NCBI GenBank assembly: GCA_032622095.1
Contig: CP136061.1
Span: 88,346,983-88,410,982 of the forward strand
Direction: 5' to 3'
DNA length: 64,000 nucleotides
Source: Siphonodentalium dalli
Taxonomy: Eukaryota > Mollusca > Scaphopoda > Gadilida > Siphonodentaliidae
The notes under the pieces: model-generated
The model's database searches: none
Told to the model about the DNA's origin: nothing
The model's input: only the letters and a program-made list of their open reading frames with translations
Shown here: piece after piece, positions 20,090 to 30,466 of the stretch
Position numbering within the stretch: the first letter of the stretch is position 1
Layout of the letters: each line of letters opens with the position of its first letter
Made by a program: the position numbers and the translations under genes

Positions 20090-22842
20090 TCGTCCCTTGA
20101 AATCTCAAGCAGTTGATGGTATGTCTCCCCTCCCCCATAACTAGACAAATATCTCTGATGCCCACTTGCATTGAACCATTTAAACTGGTACCTCAAGCTG
20201 GCAGAGACCCCTTCCAATAAGGTTGGAAGATGCTACAAATTTGAAACCAAGGGCATTTCCTCTCAGAGTTGACTCTCTTGAATGATGAAAGGAAGCCCAA
20301 ATGAAGCCACATATTGCTTGTTTATAACATAAAAAAGACTATATCTTAGCAGAATGCATGTCTCAATAAAACAATAAATATCTAATTTATCCATTTCATT
20401 CGCCTTTCAGGGATGCATTCAATATGGCTTTAAGGTAGTTTCCAGACTATTTTAAGTAAAATATCCATCAAATGATGTATTCTACTTTGCTTTGTACACA
20501 AAAATGCATGCAATGACCATAAGAAATGTTAATTTATTGGCAGATATGTTCATCTGATAAGAAGTACTAACATTTGAGGTCTGAGACACCATTAGAGGGG
20601 GCATGGTATCTTAGAACTAATGGAATTTCTTTATATTTGACTCTCTAAATGATGAAAGAAAGGCCAATGAAGCCATTATTTGCATGTTTAAAACATGAAT
20701 ACGTCTATATCTCAGCAGAATGCATGTCTCTGGTGAATTAAACAATAAAGTATCCATAGCTGAATTTCATTTGGCTATACATGGATGAATGGATTGCTTT
20801 TAGGTATAGTTTCCACAGACTATTTTAAGTAAAACATTCATTTTTCTACCTTGCCCTGTACATTAAAATGCATGCAGTGACCATGAGAAATTTTTAATTT
20901 ATTAGTAGAGATGTCCATCTGATAAGAAATACTGCCATTTGAGGTTTGATACACCATTTCAGCTGGCTTGGCATCTTATAAATTTGAAATAAGGGAATAT
21001 ATTCAGCTTTGACTCTCCAAATTATGGAAGAAAGCCCAAATGAGGCCACTATTTGCATGTTTATAACATATATAAGGTTATATCTCAACAGAATACATGT
21101 CTCTGGTGAAATAAACAATAAAATATCCATAGTTTAATTTCATTTGGCTATACAGGGATGCATACAATGTTGCTTTTATGTAGTTTCCACAGACTATTTT
21201 AAGTAAAATATCCATCAAATGATGTTTTCTACCTTGCATTGTATATTGAAATGCATGCAATGACCTTGAGAAATGTTTAATTTATTGATAGAGATGTCAA
21301 TCTGATAAGAAATACTGCCATTTAAGGTTTGATACACCATTTCAGCTGGCTTGGCATCTTATAAATTTGAAATAAGGGAATCTCTTCAGCTTTGACTCTC
21401 TAAATTATGGAGAAAGCCCAATGAAGCCACTATGTGCATGTTTATAACATATATAAGGCTATATCTCAACAGAATACATGTCTCTGGTGAAATATACAAT
21501 AACATATCCATAGTTTAATTTCATTTGGCTATACAGGGATGCATACAATATTGCTTTTTTGTAGTTTCCACCAGTTTTCCACATACTATTTTGAGTAAAA
21601 TATCAATCAAATGATGTTTTCTACCTTGCCCTGTACATTAAAATGCATGCAATGACCATGATAAATGTTTAATTTATTAGTAGATATGTCCATCTGATAA
21701 GAAATCCTGCCATTTGAGGTTTGATACACCATTTTTCAGCTGGCTTGGCATCTTATAAATGTGAAATAAGGGAATCTATGCAGCTTTGACTCTCTAAATT
21801 ATGGAAGAAAGCCCAAATGAGGCCACTATTTGCATGTTTATAACATATATAAGGCTATATCTCAACAGAATACATGTCTCTGATGAAATAAACAATAAAA
21901 TATCCATAGGTGTATTTCATTTGGCTATATATGGATGCATACAATATGGCTTTTAGGTAGTTTCCACAAAATATTTTAAGTATAATATCCAAAATATAAT
22001 GTAATCTACCTTGCCCTGTACATTAAAATCCATGCAATGATTATGTGAATTGTTTAATATATTGGCAGAGATATCCATCTGATAACGAAGTACTAACATT
22101 TGAGATTTAAGACACCATTTCATAGGGCACTGTGATCTTATAAACTTCGAACTAAGGGAATTTCTTCAGATTTAACTGTCTAAATGATGAAAAAAGCCCA
22201 ATGAAGCTACTATTAGCATGTTTATAACATGTATAAGGCTATATCTTAGCAGAATGAATGTCTCTGATGAAAAAAACAATAAAATATCCATAGTTGTATT
22301 TCATTTTTCTATACATGGATGCATACAATATGGCATTTAGGTTGTTTCGACAGACTATTTTAAGTAAAATATCCATCAAATGATGTAATCTACCTTGCTC
22401 TGTGTATTAAAATGCATACAATTGCAATGAGAAATGTTTATTTTATTGGCAGAAATGTCCATCTGACAAGAAGTACTAACATTTGATGTTTGTGACCTCA
22501 ATTCAGCGGGCCAGGCATGCTACAACTTTCAAACTAAGAGAATTTCCTCAGATTTGACTCGCTAAATGATGGAAGTTAGCCCAAATGAAGCAACTATTTG
22601 CATGTTTATAATGTATAAGGCTATATCTTTGCAGAAGGTATGTCTCTGATAATAAAAATAATAACATGTCTATAGTTCATAGTTCAGTCGGCTAGACAGG
22701 GTGCATAAAATATGGCTTTAAGTTAGTTTTCACAAACTAGAAATTATAGAATATCTATCAAATGATGTAATCTACCTTGCCCTGTGTATTAAAAGTGCAT
22801 GCAATAACCTGATAAATGTTTAGTTTATTGGCAAGACTTGTA
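20090..22842 (+). repeat. Tandem array of ~370-395-bp units (7 copies)
   Basis: The landmark GAAGCCCAAATGAAGCCA (and variants) recurs at about 20,294, 20,662, 21,033, 21,416, 21,811, 22,196 and 22,579, spaced 368-395 bp. Other landmarks keep the same order in every unit (ATATCTCAACAGAATACATG; TAGTTTCCACAGACTATTTT; TACCTTGCCCTGTACATTAA; CCATCTGATAAGAAATACTG). The middle units are most alike. No frame stays open across units, so this is non-coding. The last unit is cut off by the palindromic element at 22,843. Confidence 0.9.
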
Positions 22843-22918
22843 AGCCAGTGCATTCTCTTATATATGATGCGAGGCTCCATATGGATGACTCACATATATA
22901 AGAGAATGCTCTAGCACA
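22843..22918. mobile_element. CATTCTCTTATATATG palindromic hairpin, copy 1
   Basis: Arms with CATTCTCTTATATATG and CATATATAAGAGAATG flank a short GAGGCTCCATATGGATGAC centre. The same hairpin family occurs at 28.66-28.83 kb and 36.51-36.74 kb. It is followed by TTTAATGCTGCACCAGCGCA, also seen after the copy at 28.83 kb. It joins the broken end of the 380-bp array, consistent with insertion there. Confidence 0.8.
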
Positions 22919-22992
22919 TGGTCTTTAATGCTGCACCAGCGCAATTCCCGCAATGGTCATATATATGGGAGGCCCTTTTCACATTTATTATT

Positions 22993-23143
22993 TATTTACG
23001 CTTGAGCACAAATATTTGCGCTTAAGCACAAATATTTGCGCTTAAGCACAAATATTTGCGCTTAAGTGCAAATAACCTCTACCATTTGGTCTTAAGCGCA
23101 AATATTTATGTTTAAGCGTAAATCATTTGCGCTTAATCGTTAA
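22993..23143 (+). repeat. Short 20-bp tandem repeat, itself palindromic
   Basis: Three perfect or near-perfect units (GCGCTTAAGCACAAATATTT) are followed by degenerate ones. CTTAAG and AAATATTT are self-complementary, so the array can fold in either phase. Confidence 0.85.
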
Positions 23144-23473
23144 TAAAAATTAATGTGCATTGATTCCCCCCCCCTGAATTAATTTTAAATGGCACAGGCC
23201 AAAACACATCACACAAGTCTATATAGGCCCACCATATGAGTAATCCCTAGATACCTTTTATGACCATGCAAATGGTATAGATCTGTGCAGAAAATGTCTC
23301 TTTTATAAAATATACTAGATCTCTGGGATGGACGAAATTGATAATCCGAACTACACATTTTACTGGACTCGGACTTGGACTACAACTTTTAGTGTGTTTC
23401 CAGTCAAGTCACGCGGTTCGTCCATATTGACAACAAATTATTTTCAACGTCGGAAATAAATTCTTCGCTTGAT
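23144..23473. other. Possible 5' region of a plus-strand transcript
   Basis: Relatively CpG-containing sequence (TCACGCGGTTCGTCC, CAACGTCGG) ahead of a strong splice donor at 23,486. No TATA box was recognised. Assigned by context only. Confidence 0.2.
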
Positions 23474-23485
23474 ATGATTATTCAG
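23474..23485 (+). CDS. Candidate first coding exon of a split micro-ORF
   Basis: ATG ATT ATT CAG is followed directly by GTAAGTGA, a near-ideal splice donor, in phase 0. Two later acceptors fit: one at 25,031-25,032 (CCAATTACAG, giving a 48-residue product with the exon at 25,033-25,167) and one at 26,699-26,700 (giving a 22-residue product). No known family was recognised. The transcript may equally be a long non-coding RNA. Confidence 0.2.
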
Positions 23486-24139
23486 GTAAGTGAACTTAAT
23501 ATGTAAACTGTTGAAGTGTTTTCTCTTTACGAACATGTTGTTACGAGTGATATACTTAATTGAACTACGATTACAATTGCGTGATTTATCCATGTTTTTT
23601 CAAATGATATGATCGTGAATTTTACTGTGGGTGAAATATGTACGAAATTTTAGAAAACGATGATCGGGTTGCCATATGTTATGATTTATCATGTTAAAAT
23701 AGTAACATCTGATGGACTATGATTATACGCATTGATCATTCATATATCAATGTACCACTCAACAATATTCGCAAAACTGGGAAACTTTGCAAAAACGGTT
23801 TTTATTAAGTTCTAATTTGTGCTTAATTTCTATGCTATATAAAAAAAAAGTATTCCGTGATTGCGTGAATGGGAATCTTTAGACTTTACTCTGCAAAATC
23901 TAATTCTGGCATAAAGCCATAATTTCTGTGTATTATCGGTCGAGATTAATATGACAATAGTTGGAAAACAAAAAGGTCACATTTATTGAAAATATAACTT
24001 GAAGTTGAAAGGCAATTGTATATAAAGGTACTTCTTCATAGCATTATTTTGAACAAATGTGAACCTGATAATATTAAAATGCCCATGGCATTCACACTCA
24101 AGTTATTGTGTGGCCAATACAACACTAAACTTGTGTACG

Positions 24140-24510
24140 TTCAGACGACCACGATTCAATCGTAAGTGGAGGAATCGGGCCCGACGTGATCGTGGATAGT
24201 TTGTTCACACAATTGCGATGTTGTCGTACATGATTATACCGTAGGTTGAACATCCTAAAGCATGTGATTGACTACACCGGTCATTTCCAGCTACAATTTT
24301 TACGTACACACGACTGCGAATTTTGCGTCACAAGTGGAGGTATCAAACCTAGGATACGCCACAATTTTGCTGCTATTTTGCATCTAAAATCAAACAGTGC
24401 TTGATAGTATTTTTGATCTACGATTTTTATGTGAGCATGCGCAGTCCGATTAGCGGTTACTTCCTACGACGAAAAAGTTTCCACTTATGATTGAATCATG
24501 GTCGTCTGAA
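24140..24510 (+). mobile_element. MITE with ~30-bp terminal inverted repeats, copy A
   Basis: Starts TTCAGACGACCACGATTCAA and ends with the complement (…TTGAATCATGGTCGTCTGAA). It is 371 bp with no coding capacity. CG flanks both termini (CGTTCAG…CTGAACG). Inner sequence is shared in reverse with copy B. Confidence 0.85.
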
Positions 24511-24527
24511 CGCTCACGAAGTGAATG

Positions 24528-24891
24528 TTCTGATGATCACGATTCAATCGTAAGTGGAAAGATTTCGTTGTGGGTAGTAACCGGTAGTTTTACTGCGCAT
24601 GCTCATGACATGATCGCGCGTGATAAAAAGTAATATCAAGCACTGTTTGATTTTAGATGCGAACTTGTGGCGTATCCTTGGTTATCTCCACTTGTGACTG
24701 AATCAGAACTGTGTGTGTACTTAAAAATCGTATAAAGTAAATGGAAAACACATAGAGTAATTAATCACATGGTTAACCGCCGATAATATACTCATCTGCG
24801 ATGACATCGTAATCGTGTCAACAAACTATCCATGATTTTGTCAGGCCCGATTCCTCCACTTACCTGTACGATTGAATCATGGTCATCTGAA
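24528..24891 (-). mobile_element. MITE with ~30-bp terminal inverted repeats, copy B (head-to-head)
   Basis: Starts TTCTGATGATCACGATTCAA and ends GGTCATCTGAA. Its interior is the reverse complement of copy A: for example ACTGCGCATGCTCATG against CATGCGCAGT, and TATCAAGCACTGTTTGATTT against AATCAAACAGTGCTTGATA. The two copies are 17 bp apart in opposite orientation. Confidence 0.82.
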
Positions 24892-25032
24892 TTGCCGAGG
24901 ACGCTCACATTGTTGGAAGAATGAACTTTACACTTTGTTTATAAATATGTTTGCAAATTATGAAAATACATGTATCCATATCACATACATGTATATACAT
25001 GTATATGCAGCATATATTTCTTCCAATTACAG

Positions 25033-25167
25033 ATATTGCCAGATTCATTAGCCACGGTCACTGTTGTGGAACTACAGTACCGTGTAGTTATGATACACCA
25101 ACAGTTGAAAAGTAATGCAACCTGTATTTCCATGCCTGTTTGTGTAATGCCACTCAATGCGGCCTGA
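25033..25167 (+). CDS. Candidate second exon of the split micro-ORF
   Basis: Preceded by TTCTTCCAATTACAG, a reasonable acceptor. Read in phase 0 it gives ILPDSLATVTVVELQYRVVM and further residues to NAA and TGA. It has a hydrophobic, possibly membrane-associated stretch and two cysteines, but no family was recognised. Support is only splice-site quality plus frame compatibility with the ATG at 23,474. Confidence 0.2.
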   Translation: MLPDSLATVTVVELQYRVVMIHQQLKSNATCISMPVCVMPLNAA

Positions 25168-25345
25168 CAACAGGCGATGGGTGGAGTTTATAAATTGACA
25201 CCAGAAACAATGTCAGCAACTTCAAAGTTCATGGTGTGCTACATTTAACCCCCTAGTTGTATATAACAATGCAACTTTTCTATCAAGCATTCCCATGTCC
25301 TATAGAAAGTATAGTTGGAAAAATAGACGAAAATGGCCATATGAT

Positions 25346-25500
25346 CGGGAGGGGGGGGGGGGTCGGAAAAAATGTTCAGGCACGTATGCTGATTTTTTCC
25401 TTTCGACCCTTGTTGGGACCCACCCACCCCCGCGTCCAAACATCCACCCCGCCCTTTTGACAATAAAACCGATTTGCGGGGGGGGGGGGTGGGAGATTCA
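25346..25500. other. Poly-G tracts, structure-prone
   Basis: Two runs of ten or more G (about 25,350-25,362 and 25,478-25,488) with C-rich sequence (CCCACCCACCCCCGCG) between them. They can form G-quadruplexes or pair as a hairpin. Open frames here are glycine/proline-rich artefacts. Confidence 0.6.
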
Positions 25501-26700
25501 CTGTAAACAGCTGTATATGAATTTATGCGCATACTATTTGTCATGGATGTTGACATGTAAATAGGAACGACTCATTTTGGGGTCATTCAGCAAACAAAAC
25601 ATGGCTGCTGGTGGCCATCTTGGATTTCAAAATTGAATCCATTAACATGAGCTACAAGCTATACTGTTTGTCTGATCATCATGGAATTTGTCATTTATGT
25701 TACCGGTATTTCTCTTATTGTATGTGTTTTAAGCCAAACTCATTGCAAAAACAGTCAAACGACTTGCAGGATAAAAACATTTTAGTTGCGGAAAAGAATG
25801 TTTGTTGGTCCCATCAACCACCTATCCACCCCGGCATACGTGCCCGGAAATTCCCCGTCCCCTCCCTGATATGATGGCCAATATTTTTAAAGAAGTCAAT
25901 TCGCAGTATACTAGTAAGTGGTATATACTGGTATGTGTGATATTTGACATGCAGAAGTAATAGTTTGTGCCGCTATCTTCTAGTATACATATGCTTGTAT
26001 ATTATACAGTATAATTTTTTCAATTCCCCAATGATTATGTATAATGGTGTTTACTAGTATATGCATGGACATAGAGTATTTGTGAACTCACCTAATTCAA
26101 TTAAAGATGATAAAATCAAATGTTATATTGACATTTGGGGTGCCACATGTCAGGCTTTCAAGTGTTAATTAGTATTTGGAATGCCAATTTGCCCCCCCCA
26201 AACTGTTTAAATCCCCCCAAACTGTTTAAATTGCCTTCTTAAAACATTTACAAATATATGATATCTACAAGACCAATATGTTATACGGTACCGGTACCTA
26301 TACATGTATCTGGAACGTTTTTGGTAGTATTTAGTACAGATACCGGTGTAACATGTCATCTCCTCCTGTCTGGATATATATCTTCCCGCACGGGGGAGTG
26401 CTATTTGCGAATGTCCTCAGATATCTCACTCGCACACCTTGGGCATTTTCCCCCATGTATGACTAAAAGAATATTCACTCATTTAATATCGTTTGACCCT
26501 GAAATGGCCAGAACTTATGAGATTTAAGTTTGTTTTTTATATTTAATTTTGTTTTGTTCAAGTAACATATATCAAATGAGTGAAATTTTATTTTAGTCAT
26601 TCATGGGGGGAGGGGATGATGTATCTTAATAATATGTATATGATCAGTCTTTCCTCTTTTATGACGTCATTACAAGCATTCAAATCTTTTTTTCAGACAG
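25501..26700. other. Unassigned DNA
   Basis: No supported gene; open frames at 25,611-25,874 and 26,258-26,527 lack domains and splice context. It contains a short direct repeat CCCCCCAAACTGTTTAAAT at about 26,192 and 26,212. Confidence 0.3.
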
Positions 26701-26754
26701 GAGCTGCTTGACTGGATTGAGACATCAAAAGTTCATCCAAGGCCTGATATCTGA
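26701..26754 (+). CDS. Candidate terminal exon, 17 codons plus stop
   Basis: A long pyrimidine tract (CTTTTTTTCAG, then ACAG) precedes GAG CTG CTT GAC TGG, read ELLDWIETSKVHPRPDI and TGA. The composition is protein-like and the frame matches the phase-0 donor at 23,486. It could be the end of a plus-strand gene whose other exons were not found. No family was recognised. Confidence 0.2.
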   Translation, partial: ELLDWIETSKVHPRPDI

Positions 26755-26770
26755 TAACCAATCATAGAAT

Positions 26771-27444
26771 CATGTTTCCTGAGTGCTTCTTGCAGACACT
26801 GCATGGTGACCCTTAATACCAATATTATTAATTCTGCCCAAGACTGGATGAGGAAGGATTTCAAATGTTATTCGGTGTACATGTACTGGATACATGTACT
26901 GTAGGTGTTATCAGTATTCGTCCATGCATGCCACAATGTGTGTTGTTGCTGTGTGACAGTGAGTCCTGAGTCTCCTGGCTATACACATGAACCACAGTAC
27001 TATATGTATACCTACGGATGGTATGCACTGAATCCAGTATTATGCATACCTGGTAACTAGTGCACACTGCAGCGAAATGGAGGCTTTAATTTATAACCAA
27101 ATCATGTTTCCTGAGTGCTTCTTGCAGACACTGCATGGTGACCCTCAATACCAATATTATTAATTCTGCCCAAGACTGGATGAGGAAGGATTTCAAATGT
27201 TATTCGGTGTACATGTACCGGTACTGGATACATGTACTGTAGATGTTATCGGTATTCGTCCATGCATGCCACAATGTGTGTTGTTGCTGTGTGACAAGGA
27301 GTCCTGAGTCTCCTGGCTATACACATGTACCACAGTACTATATGTATACCTACGGACGGTATGCAATGAATCCAGTACCATGCATACCTGGTAACTAGTG
27401 CACACTGCCTGCAGCGAAATGGAGGCTTTAATTTATAACCAAAT
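26771..27444 (+). repeat. Tandem duplication of a ~332-342-bp segment
   Basis: Two direct copies (about 26,771-27,100 and 27,103-27,444) share CATGTTTCCTGAGTGCTTCT, CAAGACTGGATGAGGAAGGA and GGAGGCTTTAATTTATAACC. They differ by scattered substitutions and small insertions (for example an extra TACCGG in copy 2). A pair of look-alike minus-strand frames follows from the duplication, not from coding. Confidence 0.9.
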
Positions 27445-28661
27445 GACGTTCAATGTGTTCATCAAAGGAAAAAATGACACATATATGTATGCATTCATTC
27501 CTTGATGGAGACTGATCAGTGACCTCTACATTTTATCAGACTTATGAGGTGAAAATCTTGGCAAGTGAATTCAATTATACAACATACATGTACTTGTATG
27601 CGTCACCGAGTCTCAGAAAATGTGCACAATGGCATCCAGCGTATGCATAAACTTTTTTATATTTCATACAACATTGACCAGAATTTGGAGGTGTACCAGT
27701 TTCAAATCTCCACACAAACTTTGACAAACCACAACAGTACCCATGGAACAGTCTTAAGCCTTCTTTCTGAGCTTATCTGAAGGATATGAACTTTTAAGTG
27801 ACAAATTATTGCAGTATGTCAATATAATCAGATTCATGTACACATACAGGCCTTAAAATCCATAACAGAATCAAAATATTCTAATGTTCCTTTATCTTTG
27901 TCAACCTGCTGTATCACCAAGAAATCTGTACAAGAGCTTAAAGTGGTTTATATATGTACCGCTACCATACAATACATGTACATTTAAATATAGATAATCC
28001 GAGTTCGCGCTCCTCAATTACCATTTCTTTGGCTTCAGGGGTAAAAATAATTGATTCGAGTCGTGGAACACACCCTTTAAAGTTCTGAGTTATTATTTTA
28101 TTAAATATAATTTTTTGAAATCTGTTATTTTTCACCACCTTGAATATTTCCCTGCCTAGCAAATATTCAACGAGCCGACTGAATCGACTGACATAATCTT
28201 GATACCAAGTTTCGATGAACAAAATGTTGATTTATAGCACGTTTTGGAAAATGTTACACTAGAGTTGACAGTAGTTAGTATGTTAGTATGTTTTGGTAAT
28301 TAATTGATTAAGAAATGTTGTTCTTGGAATCTTATGACATGGAGACCATCAAATCAGACTGTTTACCTTTAATTGTCCATGTTGACTTTAAAGCATAACA
28401 TATGTTACATGTATGTTTATTTTTTGTATCCCTGCATCAAATGGGATGATAAGTTTATATTATACTCACATCTTGTCTTTCGATATTCTGTGAGTTAATT
28501 AATTTATACGAAAGAATGGCATTGCATGCTAGCAATTATGATAAACATCACTATTACAGTGACATTACCAACCAATGTTGAATAAGTCCAATAAGATGCC
28601 AAAGTTTAATAAAAACTAAAACCTTCCATTACTGGAGATTCCTGAAATTTTGCTAAAACCC
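27445..28661. other. Unassigned DNA
   Basis: No gene supported. A minus-strand frame (27,962-28,222) reads protein-like (WYQDYVSRFSRLVEYLLGRE) but has no ATG and no known domain; it is a weak exon candidate only. Confidence 0.3.
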
Positions 28662-28831
28662 TGTGCCAATGCATTATCTTATATTTGCGAGTCTCCAAAA
28701 TGGAGCCTCACATATATTAGAGAAAACATGGCCTAACAATATTTACCGTGACCTTGTAATCCAGTGCATTCTCTTATACATGTGAGGCTCGCTATGTGAG
28801 ACTTGTATATATACAAGAATTCACTGGTACA
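28662..28831. mobile_element. Two degenerate CATTCTCTTATA hairpins, copy 2 of the family
   Basis: Hairpin one (28,662-28,733) begins GTGCCAATGCATTATCTTAT. Hairpin two (28,760-28,831) begins CCAGTGCATTCTCTTATACA. They are separated by about 26 bp and followed by TTTAATGCTGCACCAGCGCA and AAAGGGTTAAA. The two-hairpin layout mirrors the intact element at 36.37-36.77 kb, of which this seems a decayed relative. Confidence 0.7.
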
Positions 28832-30466
28832 TGATCTTTAATGCTGCACCAGCGCAGCTCCCATCATGAAAGGGTTAAACATTGCAATGCCAAAGCATTG
28901 AAAAATATTCTGAAAATAATATTTAGACTACCGGTAATAAAAACTTTGACAAATTACTGTAACAGTTTTGTTTACATAGCAATGGTTCCAACCGGAGAAA
29001 TTTCGTTATTGGTAAACTTTCAATAATTAATATATCAACCAGTAATTCATGTTTTTCTTAGTAGTGATGTTTTTACGAACTGTTGTATGTTATATGTTTT
29101 GGCATATTGACTCACTGTGAGTGCCTTGGGTCCCTTTAAAATGATTTGAAACACTCAATGAATTATCTGCGCACCATTATATTATCTTGTAGGGATTTTA
29201 GTATGATGAGAGTCAGTATCATGATTCTTAGTTTGAGTCTGGTAAAAAACTAAAAAGCAGCTGATTTGATGTAGAAATGCTATAGTTTGATTCTTGCAAA
29301 ATTTTAAGGCCTGTTTTACATTCGCTTTTATCCATCAAAGGTGATCCAGACACTTCATACCGCTATACTAGTAATCATTGTAGTATGTACATGTACCTTT
29401 TTTTTTACAAACTTTTATGTTATTTTGCATGACCGCACTTCAAAGAACTCTAAAGTTGCTCATGCACTTAATGCATCAATTTAAAACAAGTACATGTACA
29501 TGTAATTCTGCACTTTTATCTGCATTTTTATCACAAATAGTTTGGAAATACTAGTGAGTACTAGTGCTATACTAACATGTAGACTATACTGTGAAAAGAC
29601 TTGATAAAGTCTTAATAAATTTAACAGTTGTTTCCAGTAGAAGATATATCAAAGCTCTTTAAGTTCCATATTTGCAGTGTTTTACACTGAGCATTAAGAG
29701 CATCTCCTTTTATACACAGCAGAATATATGCAAACAACATGTATAAATTATAATGAAAATGAATTTATGACTCCAGCCAATAATTCATTTTTATTATAAA
29801 TACCATGCTGTTTGCACTGTTCATAGAACACACAAGTGTTGTACTTATCCATGGGCCAAATTCATTCATTTGTTGAATATATTCTGTTGAGTATAAAAGG
29901 AGATGGTCTCATAAATGGCTGGATTTAGTGTACCCTTTAATACTTGTAATACATGCATGTACTAGTACCCGTTTAGACCAAGTTTTCCCGGTCCACACCT
30001 TGTGGTATCGGTAGGGTTGGTGCTGTTTTTGACCGAGTCCCACCCCGATGCTCTTCTCTAATGGACTTTACGCCCAGAATTGTGGGCTGGAGTTATCTTG
30101 ATTGTAGCACTACCAGTATATCTTCAGATTAGGTCAAATTGACGCTTTTTTATAAGAACATAGAGGGCAGCCTTTCCCAAGCATGATGATTTCAAACCTG
30201 CATATACTTAAAGTAATTGACCATCTCTAACGTGGTGTTACCCCGGTAATGCTGTGGTATTACACTGCAGTAATTTCCAACATCATGGTAAGGTTACCCC
30301 TTGAACACAAAACAGTTGCACCACGATGGATGCTGTATGCAATTAAAATGCAGTGATTCTCCTTATATCTTTGGAACTTAAGGAATGGATGGCCTTCATT
30401 ATAGGTTATAATTTATAAAAAACATTTACAAAAAGTTTCCCAAGAATATACTAATAGTACATGTAT
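28832..30466. other. Unassigned DNA
   Basis: No gene, array or clear element recognised. TACATGTAC-like words are frequent (for example near 29,388 and 29,490). Confidence 0.3.

Noticed and set aside
27962-28222. 86-codon minus-strand frame of protein-like composition
   Set aside because: No ATG start, no recognised domain and no convincing splice sites; noted only as a weak exon candidate.
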